Below, in pieces: positions 54,985-63,723 of a stretch of 64,000 nucleotides of DNA. How positions within the stretch are numbered: the first letter of the stretch is position 1; each line of letters begins with the position of its first letter. A model generated the notes under the pieces. That model searched no databases. It was not told the origin of the DNA and saw only the letters and a program-made list of their open reading frames with translations. Source of the DNA: Terriglobales bacterium. Lineage in GTDB: Bacteria > Acidobacteriota > Terriglobia > Terriglobales > Acidobacteriaceae. The stretch spans positions 50,398 through 114,397 of the forward strand of contig DASTZZ010000125.1 of assembly GCA_035764005.1 (NCBI GenBank). The letters run 5' to 3'. The position numbers were made by a program, and so were the translations under genes.

Positions 54985-55407
54985 TTAGTCTCTCCGACCT
55001 TCTGAACCGGCTTTCTTAGCGATCAGTCCTACTCCACGAAAGCCTGCCTGATCGAGCGCGAGCATCACCTCTCGAACCTGTCCGAAGTTGAGCTTTGCAT
55101 CGCCCCGGACCACGATTTTGGGTTCTTGCTCGTTACCAACAGCAGCGCGAAGCGCTTCGCCGAAATGGTCGCGTGCGACTCGCTGATCGTTGACCCAAAG
55201 CTGGTCTGTGTCATCGATGGAGACCAAGATCCGGCCCCGCTCATCTCCTTGATCGACCGGCTTTGCCGTGTTCGGCAGGTTGACCTCTGGGCCCTTGCGC
55301 ATCTGCGGGGCCATCACCATGAAGATGATCAGCAGCACGAGCACCACGTCGACCAGCGGCGTAATGTTGATGGCCGCCTGCATCCGGGCCGGTTCACCGA
55401 GCCGCAT
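54985..55407 (-). CDS. ExbD/TolR family protein (first paralogue)
   Basis: This 140-residue ExbD/TolR protein has the same transmembrane motif as its neighbour (INITPLVDVVLVLLIIFMVM, Asp retained), then a typical periplasmic domain ending in AGFRGVGLIAKK. I prefer the ATG at 55407 because GGAGG lies six bases upstream; an ATG at 55425 lies upstream of that site. It overlaps the end of exbB by 14 bases, which indicates translational coupling and fixed stoichiometry. It should form the proton channel with the ExbB/TolQ protein. Confidence 0.92.
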   Translation of the reverse strand: MRLGEPARMQAAINITPLVDVVLVLLIIFMVMAPQMRKGPEVNLPNTAKPVDQGDERGRILVSIDDTDQLWVNDQRVARDHFGEALRAAVGNEQEPKIVVRGDAKLNFGQVREVMLALDQAGFRGVGLIAKKAGSEGRRD

Positions 55408-56101
55408 GCGCCACCTCCGACTCATCCATATCCGCTACCCTGAGCTCCGGTACTTTGAACAAGCGGTTCACGAGCTGCGACGATGCTCGGTTCATCTCAA
55501 CGTGGAAATTCTCAATCTTGCCGGTAAAGTGGTTGAATGCGACAACGGCCGGGATTGCGACGAAGATGCCCAATGCTGTCGAGACAAGGGCCTCAGCAAT
55601 ACCGCCTGAGACAACACTCATTCCGCCGGATCCTGTGGCCGCGATGCTCCGGAAAGCGTTGATGATTCCCACTACGGTACCGAACAAGCCGATGAAAGGC
55701 GCCGTCGAACCAATCGTCGCCAGGAACCCCAGCCCCCATTTCAACTGGATCAGCATTTCTGACATGGAGTCTCTGACTACGCTCTGGACGAGATCGAGCG
55801 AGGCGCTCGAATCGCGCCCCGGCTGACGCAAGCTGTCGTACTCAAGTAGTCCAGCCGACACGATTTGTGCCACGTGCGATTTCTCGTGCTTAGGCAAGGC
55901 ACTGATCAGCTCCTGAGCTTCTCCGCCGCGGAGGAAATTCTTGAACGCCGGCTTGAACATCTGCGACTGGCGTATCGCCAGACGGAAACGTCGGTGCTTC
56001 TCAATGATTACGGCCAGTGAAAAGAAGGACAACGCGATAAGACAACACATCACCGCGCCTCCAAATAGGCCGACATTTCCTAATAATTCCTTGAATGTCA
56101 T
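55394..56101 (-). CDS. MotA/TolQ/ExbB proton channel protein
   Basis: The product has 235 residues with three transmembrane helices: near residues 10-30 (VGLFGGAVMCCLIALSFFSLAVII), near 125-150 (GLGFLATIGSTAPFIGLFGTVVGIINAF) and near 170-195 (EALVSTALGIFVAIPAVVAFNHF). These carry the TolQ/ExbB signature. With the two ExbD proteins it makes an inner-membrane motor using proton-motive force. It is the first gene of the minus-strand operon and starts in the divergent region that carries the long inverted repeat. Confidence 0.94.
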   Translation of the reverse strand: MTFKELLGNVGLFGGAVMCCLIALSFFSLAVIIEKHRRFRLAIRQSQMFKPAFKNFLRGGEAQELISALPKHEKSHVAQIVSAGLLEYDSLRQPGRDSSASLDLVQSVVRDSMSEMLIQLKWGLGFLATIGSTAPFIGLFGTVVGIINAFRSIAATGSGGMSVVSGGIAEALVSTALGIFVAIPAVVAFNHFTGKIENFHVEMNRASSQLVNRLFKVPELRVADMDESEVAHAAR

Positions 56102-56138
56102 CTTTTCCTCCTGTGACAGTGGGCGGGCTCTCGACGTA

Positions 56139-56252
56139 TGTCGAGCAGACGAATGGTGGCAGCAACAGTGTTCAGCAGACCGTCGGTGGCAACAAGAGCA
56201 CGCGGGTGCAGGTACCTCACCTGGACGGGTGCTGCTACCTTTGTGCTAAGCG
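56139..56252 (+). repeat. left arm of long imperfect inverted repeat
   Basis: This arm matches the reverse complement of 56450-56557, with an identical core AACAAGAGCACGCGGGTGC and about 80% match by eye elsewhere, including GAGCAGAC, GGTGGCAGCA and CAGCACC/AAAGGTA at the ends. In one frame it reads EQTNGGSNSVQQTVGGNKSTRV, cut into shorter stretches in other frames. The opposite arm reads a similar peptide, so this may be duplicated coding debris. Confidence 0.75.
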
Positions 56253-56449
56253 CTCACTTACGACTAGAGAGAAAGAGAACAGCAATGGTGGCCGGGGGAA
56301 GGTAAATATTGCCCGGAACCAAGCATCGTCAGTGTCAGACTTTCACCCACGCGAATTTGGTACGCGCTTTGAGTCCTCTTCGAATCACAAGGCCATGTCC
56401 ATTGGAGGTTGAGGCCAGCAGTCGATCGTCCCAAATTGGAATCGTGCCT

Positions 56450-56557
56450 CGCACAAAGGTATCAGCACCCGTTTAGCGGGGTATCAGCACCCGCGTGCTC
56501 TTGTTGGCATCGACTGCCTGCTCAACACTATTGCTGCTGCCACCTGTCTGCTCAAAC
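56450..56557 (-). repeat. right arm of long imperfect inverted repeat
   Basis: This is the inverted partner of 56139-56252. It also holds a local direct duplication of GGTATCAGCACCCG (about 56458-56471 and 56480-56493). Read on the minus strand it gives the peptide SNSVEQAVDANKSTRV followed by a stop. Confidence 0.75.
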
Positions 56558-56605
56558 TATTGAAGTCCGAACAACGTCCTGGGATTTCGTGGGAGTTATC
56601 CGGAG

Positions 56606-57199
56606 ATGAAACAAACATCGCGTTTACCGGTTGTGATCGGTCTGGTTCTGGCATTTTCATTTGCGGAGCTCGGCGGATTACACGCTGTAACCGTTTCCGA
56701 AGACAAGAAGGCCGCTGCGTCTGGAGACAAGAACACCGCTTCGCCCGACCAACAGCAGATGAGAGGTCTTGATGAACAGGTGCAAGAGGTCAAATCGGAC
56801 GTTCTCAGCATTTCTCAAGAACTAAGCAGGCTCGAGGAGAAGCTGCTCTATCCGTCGGGGACGCAGGTCGCGATCTTTGTTGCGCTAGCTAAGGGCGATC
56901 AGATGCGCCTCGACAGCGTGCGACTCCAGATCGACGGTCAGCTTGTCACCCAACACATTTACAGCGCGAAAGAGCTCGAAGCGCTGCGCAAAGGCGGCGT
57001 GCAACGGATCTACGTCGGCAACGTGGCAACGGGAGATCACCAGCTCGAGGTGCTTGTGGACGGCAAACTTGACGATGGCAAAGACTTCAGCCGAACAGAA
57101 CACCTTACCTTTCGCAAAGAAGTGAAGCCAAAGCTGGTGGGATTGACGCTGGCGGGACCGAGTTCAGGCAACGCTTCCGTCGCCATTGGAGACTGGTAA
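56606..57199 (+). CDS. exported coiled-coil hypothetical protein of the envelope module
   Basis: The product has 197 residues. A hydrophobic leader (LPVVIGLVLAFSFAELGGLHA) is followed by a polar Lys/Ala-rich stretch, a predicted coiled coil near residues 50-80 (MRGLDEQVQEVKSDVLSISQELSRLEEKLL), and a beta-rich domain (QVAIFVALAKGDQMRLDSVRLQIDGQLV ... GDHQLEVLVDGKL). It lies three bases before the next TPR gene, so it is the first gene of the plus-strand operon. No enzyme motif is seen. A periplasmic structural role alongside the TolQR motor is inferred from context only. Confidence 0.75.
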   Translation: MKQTSRLPVVIGLVLAFSFAELGGLHAVTVSEDKKAAASGDKNTASPDQQQMRGLDEQVQEVKSDVLSISQELSRLEEKLLYPSGTQVAIFVALAKGDQMRLDSVRLQIDGQLVTQHIYSAKELEALRKGGVQRIYVGNVATGDHQLEVLVDGKLDDGKDFSRTEHLTFRKEVKPKLVGLTLAGPSSGNASVAIGDW

Positions 57200-57202
57200 T
57201 CG

Positions 57203-59140
57203 ATGCGAGCAACACGCAGGGTAATCGGACTCTGCCTGGCCGTGGGAGTTTCCTTTTGTCCAGCTGCGGGCAGCGGAATGCCTGGTGATCAGCCAGCGCC
57301 ATCCGTTCGCTCCAAAACGGGAAATCCCTCTTCGGAACTGAGGGACCTCTATTTCGGCGAGGCACTCTATCACGCCTACCAGGGTCAGTACTTCGATGCA
57401 ATCCAGCGGCTCGACACCGAGCTCGGCATGTACCACGGTCTTGATCAGCCCGAACTCGACACACTGCACTACCACGTTAATGAAGCCGAATTCTCGGTCG
57501 GCGATTTTGAACTCGACTATCGCATGCATCTCCGCGCAGGTCGCGCTATCAAGGCGGTGCTCGAGGGTGCGGTCGATGAATCGGTACGAAACGAGGCCGC
57601 GTTCAGACTTGCCCGTATGAATTTCCAGGAGGGTCAGCTTGACGAGGCGATGCACGCACTTCAACGAATCCAGGGTACGGTGCCGCCGCAGATAATCGAT
57701 GACGTCGAGTTCCTGCGCGCAAATATTCTCATTGCAACGGGCCGGCCGGGCGAAGCTGTCAACGTGCTAAAGCAGATGCGGAGCGGCGAGGATCTGGCCG
57801 GATTTGTCGCCTATAACCTTGGCATCGCGTTGTTGCAGGACAATCGACCGCAGGAAGCAATCGAGCAGCTCGACAAAGCCGGCCAACTGCCCGCCACGGA
57901 TCCCGCCGGTCTCGCGATCCGCGACAAGTCCAATTTGGTACTCGGCACCATGTTGTTCGAATCTGGGAATTTTGAGCGGGCAAGACAGTCATGGGACCGC
58001 GTTCGCCTCGAGGGTCCGTTCTCAAATCAGGCTCTGCTGCGGGCAGGATGGGCAGAGGCCACAGCCAAGCATTACGATCGGGCGCTCGTTCCGTGGAACA
58101 TCTTGGCCTCTCGTGAACCGACGGACGCCGCAGTGCAGGAGGGCATGCTTGCCGTCGCGAATGCTTATGCCGGCCTGAACCTGAACGGCCGTGCAGCGCT
58201 GAAGTATGGAGCCGCGCTCGAGCTCTTCACCAATCAGATCCAGAGGGTCGACGCATCGATCAACAGCATCAGAGAGGGTCATTTTCTGAAGGCGCTGATG
58301 CGCGAGGAGACCAGGGAGGACGCAGACTGGGTCATCACGCTGCGCACTTTGCCCGATGCGCCGGAAACTTACTACCTGATGCAGCTGATGGCCTCTCATG
58401 ACTTCCAGACTGCGTTGCACAACTATCTCGACCTGAAGGATTTGCAGACGAGACTCATCGCCTCGAGGACCAGTCTCGATGCTTTCACCGATCTCATTCG
58501 GTTGCGCAAACAAAACTACGCGCCACTGCTGCCCGAAGTAGACGCACAGTTCCGGAATCTCGATGCGCGGATGCGCCTCCGCTTGGAGCAGCGCAAGCAG
58601 CTAAGGAATCGTCTCCACGCGATGCTGACTGCACCGCGGCCGGATTATCTGGCGACCGCAGATGAACGGAGCGCCATCGAGCGCATCGCACTCATCGAGA
58701 AAAAGCTCGTCAACTCTCACAATCCCGAAGCGCTCGCGATTCGGCAACGCGCGGACCGACTGCGCGGCACACTCACATGGCAACTGGAAACGGAGTACAA
58801 CGACCGGCTGACTGCAGCCACCATCCACCTGAACGAATTGAACTCAAACGTCGATGCTCTTACTCGGCAGTACGAATCTTTTGTGAGAACAAGGCAGGCG
58901 GCGACGCAAAGCTACGTCGGATATGACAAACAGATCTCGCAGCTCCACCAGCGCGTCGACGACGCACAGCAACGCGTCGATCAATTAATCGCGCAGCAAG
59001 GACACATAATCGAGGTCGTCGCCATCAACCAGCTTGAACGCCGCCGAGATCGCCTGGTAGCTCAGCAGACTGAGGCTCGCTACGGCGTCGCCGCTAGTTA
59101 CGACCGAGCTGCGCGCGCCCAGGGCGGGGAGGAGAAGTGA
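57203..59140 (+). CDS. exported TPR-repeat protein with C-terminal coiled coil
   Basis: The product has 645 residues with a signal peptide (RVIGLCLAVGVSFCPAAG). TPR-like helical pairs run from about residue 48 to 350 (LYFGEALYHAYQGQYFDAIQRL; FVAYNLGIALLQDNRPQEAIEQL). The last 200 residues are highly charged and probably coiled coil (QISQLHQRVDDAQQRVDQLI). This could bridge the periplasm between the motor/transducer and outer-membrane parts. It resembles, in layout only, the TPR components of Glt/Nfs complexes. Its stop overlaps the start of the next gene (TGATG). Confidence 0.82.
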   Translation: MRATRRVIGLCLAVGVSFCPAAGSGMPGDQPAPSVRSKTGNPSSELRDLYFGEALYHAYQGQYFDAIQRLDTELGMYHGLDQPELDTLHYHVNEAEFSVGDFELDYRMHLRAGRAIKAVLEGAVDESVRNEAAFRLARMNFQEGQLDEAMHALQRIQGTVPPQIIDDVEFLRANILIATGRPGEAVNVLKQMRSGEDLAGFVAYNLGIALLQDNRPQEAIEQLDKAGQLPATDPAGLAIRDKSNLVLGTMLFESGNFERARQSWDRVRLEGPFSNQALLRAGWAEATAKHYDRALVPWNILASREPTDAAVQEGMLAVANAYAGLNLNGRAALKYGAALELFTNQIQRVDASINSIREGHFLKALMREETREDADWVITLRTLPDAPETYYLMQLMASHDFQTALHNYLDLKDLQTRLIASRTSLDAFTDLIRLRKQNYAPLLPEVDAQFRNLDARMRLRLEQRKQLRNRLHAMLTAPRPDYLATADERSAIERIALIEKKLVNSHNPEALAIRQRADRLRGTLTWQLETEYNDRLTAATIHLNELNSNVDALTRQYESFVRTRQAATQSYVGYDKQISQLHQRVDDAQQRVDQLIAQQGHIIEVVAINQLERRRDRLVAQQTEARYGVAASYDRAARAQGGEEK

Positions 59141-62100
59141 TGCGTCGGCTCCACCTCCTCACCATTCCAACGATTCTTGGGCTGGCATTCATGGTCGGCT
59201 GCGCCGCGCGTGCCAAGAAGAATACCGCGGGAACCCTGGCAGACCTGCATAACGTTGCCCCCGATGTGAGAGATGTGACCGTCGAGAATGGCCTCGATCA
59301 GGCTCTAGAGCAATATCGGAAAATCGTGGAGGAGACGCCGAAGACTGCTATGACTCCCGAGGCCATGCGGCGCCTCGCAGATTTGGAAATCGAGAAGCAG
59401 TACGGGATACGAGTAGGCGATGCCAAGCACCGGAAAATGGCCGCCCCGAAATCAGCTCCTGCGATTGCGAGTGACCAGACCAATCGGCCCAATTCCAACG
59501 CAGTGGTGGCCAGTGCATCGCGGAAAGAATCCGACAAGGATTTCGAGCGACGCACCACCGCCGCAGCCACGATCCCGACGAACAACAGCGCCGGCGTCGC
59601 ACCGAATGACGCGTTGCTCGGTAATGCAGATCCCAAGGGTCCACTTGAGGCAATCCATCTTTACGACCGAATTCTCACCGAGTACCCGAATTACGAGCAT
59701 CGCGACAAAGTTCTCTATCAGAAGGCGAGGGCTTACGACGAGCTCGGTCGCACCGAAGATGCCATCGCTACGATGGAGCAACTGATCCGCGAGAATCCGC
59801 ATTCCGAGCACTACGACGAAGTGCAGTACAGACGCGGAGAGTACTTCTTCACACGCCGGCGCTACCGCGACGCCGAGAACGCTTACACGGCGGTCGTGAA
59901 CCTTAAAACCGCGTCATCGTATTACGAGCTCGCGCTCTACAAGCTCGGGTGGACCTTCTACAAGCAGGACATGTACGACGAAGCTCTGGATAAGTACATG
60001 GCCCTGCTCGACTACAAAGTGTCGGTCGGCTACGACTTCGATCAGAAACACGAGGAGGAAGATGAACGTCGCGTCGCCGACACGTTTCGAGTTATCAGTC
60101 TGAGCTTCAGTAACCTGGGCGGGCCTGAAGCTGTCGGCAAATACTACTCCACTTATGGGAAACGCCCTTATGAAGCTCGCGTTTACAGCAATCTTGGCGA
60201 GCACTACCTCGATCAGTTGCGTTACCAGGACGCTGCGAAGACGTACCAGGCGTTCGTAACGCTTTATCCATTCCACCGTGATGCGCCGCGATTCAGCATG
60301 CGCGTCATCGAGACTTTCACCAAAGGCGGTTTTCCCCAACTGGTTCTGGAGGCAAAGCGGGATTTTGCTTCCAAGTACGGACTGCAGGGCGAGTACTGGA
60401 AGCACTTCAAGCCTGAAGATTCGCCGCAGGTACTCGCCTACGTTAAGACAAACCTGAAGGATCTCGCCACGCACTATCACGCGGAGTACCAGAACGCGCA
60501 GGACGCGAGCGAGAAGCTCGCGAATTATAACGAGGCGCGCCGATGGTACGGCGACTATCTTGATTCGTTCCCCAAGGACGCCGATTCACCGACGATGAAC
60601 TATCGTTTGGCGGACCTCCTGCTCGAGAACCATGATTTCGGCGAGGCGGCAAAGCAGTACGAGCGCACGGCCTACGGATACCCGACGAACGCAAAATCGG
60701 CAGCCGCAGGCTACGCTGCCGTCTACGCATACCGCGAGCAACTGAAGGGCGCGACCCCGGCGCAGTTGGATGACGTCAAGCGCAGCACGATCGCAAGCTC
60801 TCTCAAGTTTGCCGACGCCTTCCCGCAGCACGAACACGCCGCCGAGGTCCTCGGCGCTGCCGCCGATGACATGTACGAAATGAAGGATTACCATCCGGCG
60901 GTCGATGCTGCACAACGTCTGATCGATAGGTATCCAAACACGGACGCGGCCATCCGTCGGTCGGCATGGCTTGTCGTTGCGCACGGCTCATTCGAGCTCG
61001 CCGAGTATCCTCAGGCTGAAAAGGCGTTTACGCAAGTCCTGGCGGTCACTCCCAACGATGACAAGTCGCACGCCGCACTCGTCGACAACTTAGCTGCGTC
61101 GATCTACAAGCAGGGCGAGCTCGCAAGCAAGGCGGGCGACGATCGCGCCGCAGCCGCTCACTTCCTGAGGATTCGCACGGCAGCACCTACGTCCACGATC
61201 CGTCCAGCGGCCGAATACGATGCAGGCGCTGCGCTGATCCGAGTGAAAGACTGGACCGCAGCAATCAACGTGCTCGACGCATTTCGTACCAGCTTTCCCG
61301 ATCACAAATTGCGGCTCGAAGCTGATAAACAGATCGCGCATGCCTACCGAGAAAACGGTCAGTTGGCGAACGCTGCTGTGGAGTATGACCACATCGCCTC
61401 CAAGACCGATGATCCGAAGTTGCGTAGCGAAGCGCTTCTCGTCGCAGGCGATCTCTATGAGAAATCCAATTCGCGGGATCACGCCCTGGATGCTTACACC
61501 CGCTACGTCAACGAATTTCCCAAGCCGGTTGAAACTGCCCTCGAGACTCGCTCGAAGATCGCAGAGATGTACAAGGCGGCGAACGACGATGCGCATTACC
61601 AGGATCAGCTGAAGCAAATCGTGAGCATCGACGCGAGTGCTGGAGCAGACAGAACTGGCCGTACAAAGACGATAGCGGCGCGCTCGGCGCTGGTCCTCGC
61701 GGAACGGACCTACCAGGATTTCGCAGTCGTAAAGCTGACGCAACCGTTTGAGATCAGCCTGAAAGCGAAGAAGCAGCGGATGGATGCCACCGTCAAGGCA
61801 ATGAGTCAGTTGGTGGATTACGAAATCGCCGACGTCACGGCAGCCGCCACGTACTACATAGCTGAGACCTACTCGAACTTCGGAAAATCGCTCCTTCAGT
61901 CGGAGAAGCCCACGAATCTAAACGCAGCAGAGCTGAAAGACTACGAGGATACCCTCGATGAGCAAGCGTTTCCCTTCGAGGAGAAAGCCATTAAGGTACA
62001 CGAAAAGAATATGGAAATGTTGCGCGCTGGCGTTTTCGACGACTGGACAAAGAAGAGTCTTGAGAGACTGACCGAGCTGATGCCAGGCCGCTACGCGAAA

Positions 62101-62373
62101 CCCGAAATGAGCATTGGCTTCCTCACTGATATCGAAATTTACGCATACCGGTCGCCGTTGTCTCCGGTCGCGGCGCCAGCGACGGGCAATGCCGGCACGA
62201 CGACAGGCAATGCCAATGCAACGCCAAGCACGATCGGCCACGCCAACACCACGAGCAAGCCTGATTCCTCGGCAGGCAGTGCCAACACTATGCCGAGTAA
62301 ACCTGATCAGACGATGCAGCCGACACCGCAACCCGCAGACAAAGGAATGGTGAACCATGGGACTTCGCAATAA
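59140..62373 (+). CDS. large TPR lipoprotein of the envelope machine (AgmU/GltD-like)
   Basis: The product has about 1077 residues. The leader ends in FMVGCAA, a good lipobox, so it is an outer-membrane or periplasmic lipoprotein. Many TPR units follow (from about residue 165), with a highly characteristic stretch [22 protein letters not shown] then [14 protein letters not shown] and [21 protein letters not shown] recall such blocks in long TPR proteins encoded beside AgmX/PglI-type TonB and TolQR genes in proteobacteria. The C-terminus is low complexity (Ala/Thr/Asn/Gly). The ATG at 59140 has GGGGAGGAG upstream; a GTG at 59137 also overlaps the previous stop. Function as a scaffold is inferred. 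Confidence 0.82.
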   Translation: MRRLHLLTIPTILGLAFMVGCAARAKKNTAGTLADLHNVAPDVRDVTVENGLDQALEQYRKIVEETPKTAMTPEAMRRLADLEIEKQYGIRVGDAKHRKMAAPKSAPAIASDQTNRPNSNAVVASASRKESDKDFERRTTAAATIPTNNSAGVAPNDALLGNADPKGPLEAIHLYDRILTEYPNYEHRDKVLYQKARAYDELGRTEDAIATMEQLIRENPHSEHYDEVQYRRGEYFFTRRRYRDAENAYTAVVNLKTASSYYELALYKLGWTFYKQDMYDEALDKYMALLDYKVSVGYDFDQKHEEEDERRVADTFRVISLSFSNLGGPEAVGKYYSTYGKRPYEARVYSNLGEHYLDQLRYQDAAKTYQAFVTLYPFHRDAPRFSMRVIETFTKGGFPQLVLEAKRDFASKYGLQGEYWKHFKPEDSPQVLAYVKTNLKDLATHYHAEYQNAQDASEKLANYNEARRWYGDYLDSFPKDADSPTMNYRLADLLLENHDFGEAAKQYERTAYGYPTNAKSAAAGYAAVYAYREQLKGATPAQLDDVKRSTIASSLKFADAFPQHEHAAEVLGAAADDMYEMKDYHPAVDAAQRLIDRYPNTDAAIRRSAWLVVAHGSFELAEYPQAEKAFTQVLAVTPNDDKSHAALVDNLAASIYKQGELASKAGDDRAAAAHFLRIRTAAPTSTIRPAAEYDAGAALIRVKDWTAAINVLDAFRTSFPDHKLRLEADKQIAHAYRENGQLANAAVEYDHIASKTDDPKLRSEALLVAGDLYEKSNSRDHALDAYTRYVNEFPKPVETALETRSKIAEMYKAANDDAHYQDQLKQIVSIDASAGADRTGRTKTIAARSALVLAERTYQDFAVVKLTQPFEISLKAKKQRMDATVKAMSQLVDYEIADVTAAATYYIAETYSNFGKSLLQSEKPTNLNAAELKDYEDTLDEQAFPFEEKAIKVHEKNMEMLRAGVFDDWTKKSLERLTELMPGRYAKPEMSIGFLTDIEIYAYRSPLSPVAAPATGNAGTTTGNANATPSTIGHANTTSKPDSSAGSANTMPSKPDQTMQPTPQPADKGMVNHGTSQ

Positions 62374-63058
62374 CACCCGTACCATCAAAGCGATTTCTCG
62401 TGGGATAGCCTGGTTGGCCGTGGTTGCAGTCCTGGGCTGCGCACCTGCAGAGCGGCGAACGGCGAAAGCTGGCTCGACGATCGCAAAACCTCCGGTGGAA
62501 GCGCCACCGTCACCGTTGTCCATCGACGTCCAGCGGGACGCTAGTGGCGTCACGTTCACGCAGCACGTTCCCGTAACGGACCAGGTACGCGCCGACTACG
62601 ACGCGGCCGTGCACATGCTGGACCAGGCGCAATACGATCAGGGCATCGCCTTGCTGCTCAAGGTAACAGCACAGGCGCCCACATTAACGGCAGCCCAAAT
62701 TAATCTCGGCATCGCCTACGAGCGCACCGGAGACCTGGACAAAGCCGAGGCCAGTCTGCGCAAGGCGCTGGAATCGAATCCGCAACACCCCGCCGCCTAT
62801 AACGAACTCGGTCTGGTGCAGCGGCGCAAGGGAGAGTTCGCCAAGGCGCGCGCGAGTTATGAAGCGGCGCTCGCACAATTTCCGGAGTTTCATTATGCGC
62901 ACAAGAATCTCGCCATTCTGTGCGACCTGTATCTCGGAGATTATCCGTGCGCGCTGGAGCATTACGAAGCGTACAGCCGACTCGTTCCGGACGACACAAA
63001 CGTCCCAAAATGGATCGCCGACGTTCGCAACCGCCAAGGCCAAAAGGAGAAGCGATGA
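62357..63058 (+). CDS. small TPR lipoprotein (GltE/AglT-like)
   Basis: The product has 233 residues. The leader [11 protein letters not shown] has a lipobox Cys. Three or so TPR units occupy about residues 75-215 ([54 protein letters not shown]). It overlaps the preceding gene by 17 bases and shares ATGA with the next gene. Short TPR lipoproteins of this kind are outer-membrane parts of Myxococcus gliding and spore-coat export complexes; equivalence here is inference from synteny and layout. Confidence 0.85.
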   Translation: MGLRNNTRTIKAISRGIAWLAVVAVLGCAPAERRTAKAGSTIAKPPVEAPPSPLSIDVQRDASGVTFTQHVPVTDQVRADYDAAVHMLDQAQYDQGIALLLKVTAQAPTLTAAQINLGIAYERTGDLDKAEASLRKALESNPQHPAAYNELGLVQRRKGEFAKARASYEAALAQFPEFHYAHKNLAILCDLYLGDYPCALEHYEAYSRLVPDDTNVPKWIADVRNRQGQKEKR

Positions 63059-63522
63059 GCCGATATTTATTATTTGCACTGCTGCTGGCGAGTGCAGCCG
63101 CGTTGGCTGCCGATAAGCCTAAGACTCAACACGCCGACGTCGCCGCCACGGCCCAGAAAAAGACGGAAGCCGCCCACCCAGCCACACAACGCGCGCACGC
63201 CAAGATGGAGCCCGCGCAGCGAGCAACTGAAGAGCCGCAGGCAAAGACAGAAGAGGCCCAGGGCAAGACTGAACAGGCGCAGTCAAAGCCCGACGAAGGC
63301 TCGAAGCTGGCTTCCGTCCCCGATGCAAAGGCGCTCGGCATGTCTATCTTGGGAAATCAAGACGCGCCCAAGTCGCTGGTTATTGTTCCATGGAAGACCT
63401 CGGAACTCGGCGACTCGCCCGGCATCTCACCGATGCTCGACGACTCCAGGCAGCCCGTAGACAAGGAAGTCTTCATGCGGTCGCTGCGCTACTACGAGAT
63501 CAGGTCGAAAACAAAGCCTTAA
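63055..63522 (+). CDS. small exported protein ending the TPR operon
   Basis: The product has 155 residues, starting at an ATG that overlaps the previous stop (ATGA, 63055-63058). A signal peptide ([17 protein letters not shown]) is followed by a Lys/Glu/Ala/Gln-rich linker with repeated [18 protein letters not shown] units. A short ordered C-terminal domain closes it ([20 protein letters not shown], then [13 protein letters not shown]). The compact C-terminal motif looks conserved rather than random; I do not know the family. Translation coupling implies it belongs to the same complex as the TPR proteins. Confidence 0.8.
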   Translation: MSRYLLFALLLASAAALAADKPKTQHADVAATAQKKTEAAHPATQRAHAKMEPAQRATEEPQAKTEEAQGKTEQAQSKPDEGSKLASVPDAKALGMSILGNQDAPKSLVIVPWKTSELGDSPGISPMLDDSRQPVDKEVFMRSLRYYEIRSKTKP

Positions 63523-63671
63523 CAAAGTTGTGCATGTCGTCACAGAATTTTGATCTTCTACTGCAGGGCTATCAATCTGCGCGATGCAGCAGCCTGCTTC
63601 GCCTTTCAGGAGCCGCGGACGCTCCCAGCATTGCTGTTCCCTGATAACTAACTCTGTTTTCGGCGTTGGGA

Positions 63672-63723
63672 AATGGTGGAGCTAGTCGGGATCGAACCGA
63701 CGACCTCATCGTTGCGAACCATG
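63672..63723 (-). pseudogene. 3' fragment of a tRNA-Ala(CGC) gene; possible attachment site
   Basis: On the minus strand the bases fold as the 3' half of a tRNA: ACCA, acceptor strand TAGCTCC, T-arm GTCGG-TTCGATC-CCGAC, a five-base variable loop, and an anticodon loop TTCGCAA (anticodon CGC, Ala). The U in TAGCTCC would give the G3:U70 pair of tRNA-Ala. The anticodon stem has one mismatch and the D-arm and 5' acceptor strand are missing, so it is not a working tRNA. Its first 23 bases repeat at 37957-37979. Confidence 0.75.

Larger units (their letters stand above)
56102..56605. promoter_or_regulatory. 504-base divergent promoter region with long inverted repeat
   Basis: The region must contain promoters of the exbB operon (minus) and the TPR operon (plus). 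Two arms of about 105 bases, inverted relative to each other, flank about 200 bases in the middle. No clear consensus promoter was picked out. No gene is supported, although the arms can be translated into similar short peptides (see the repeat entries). Confidence 0.6.
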
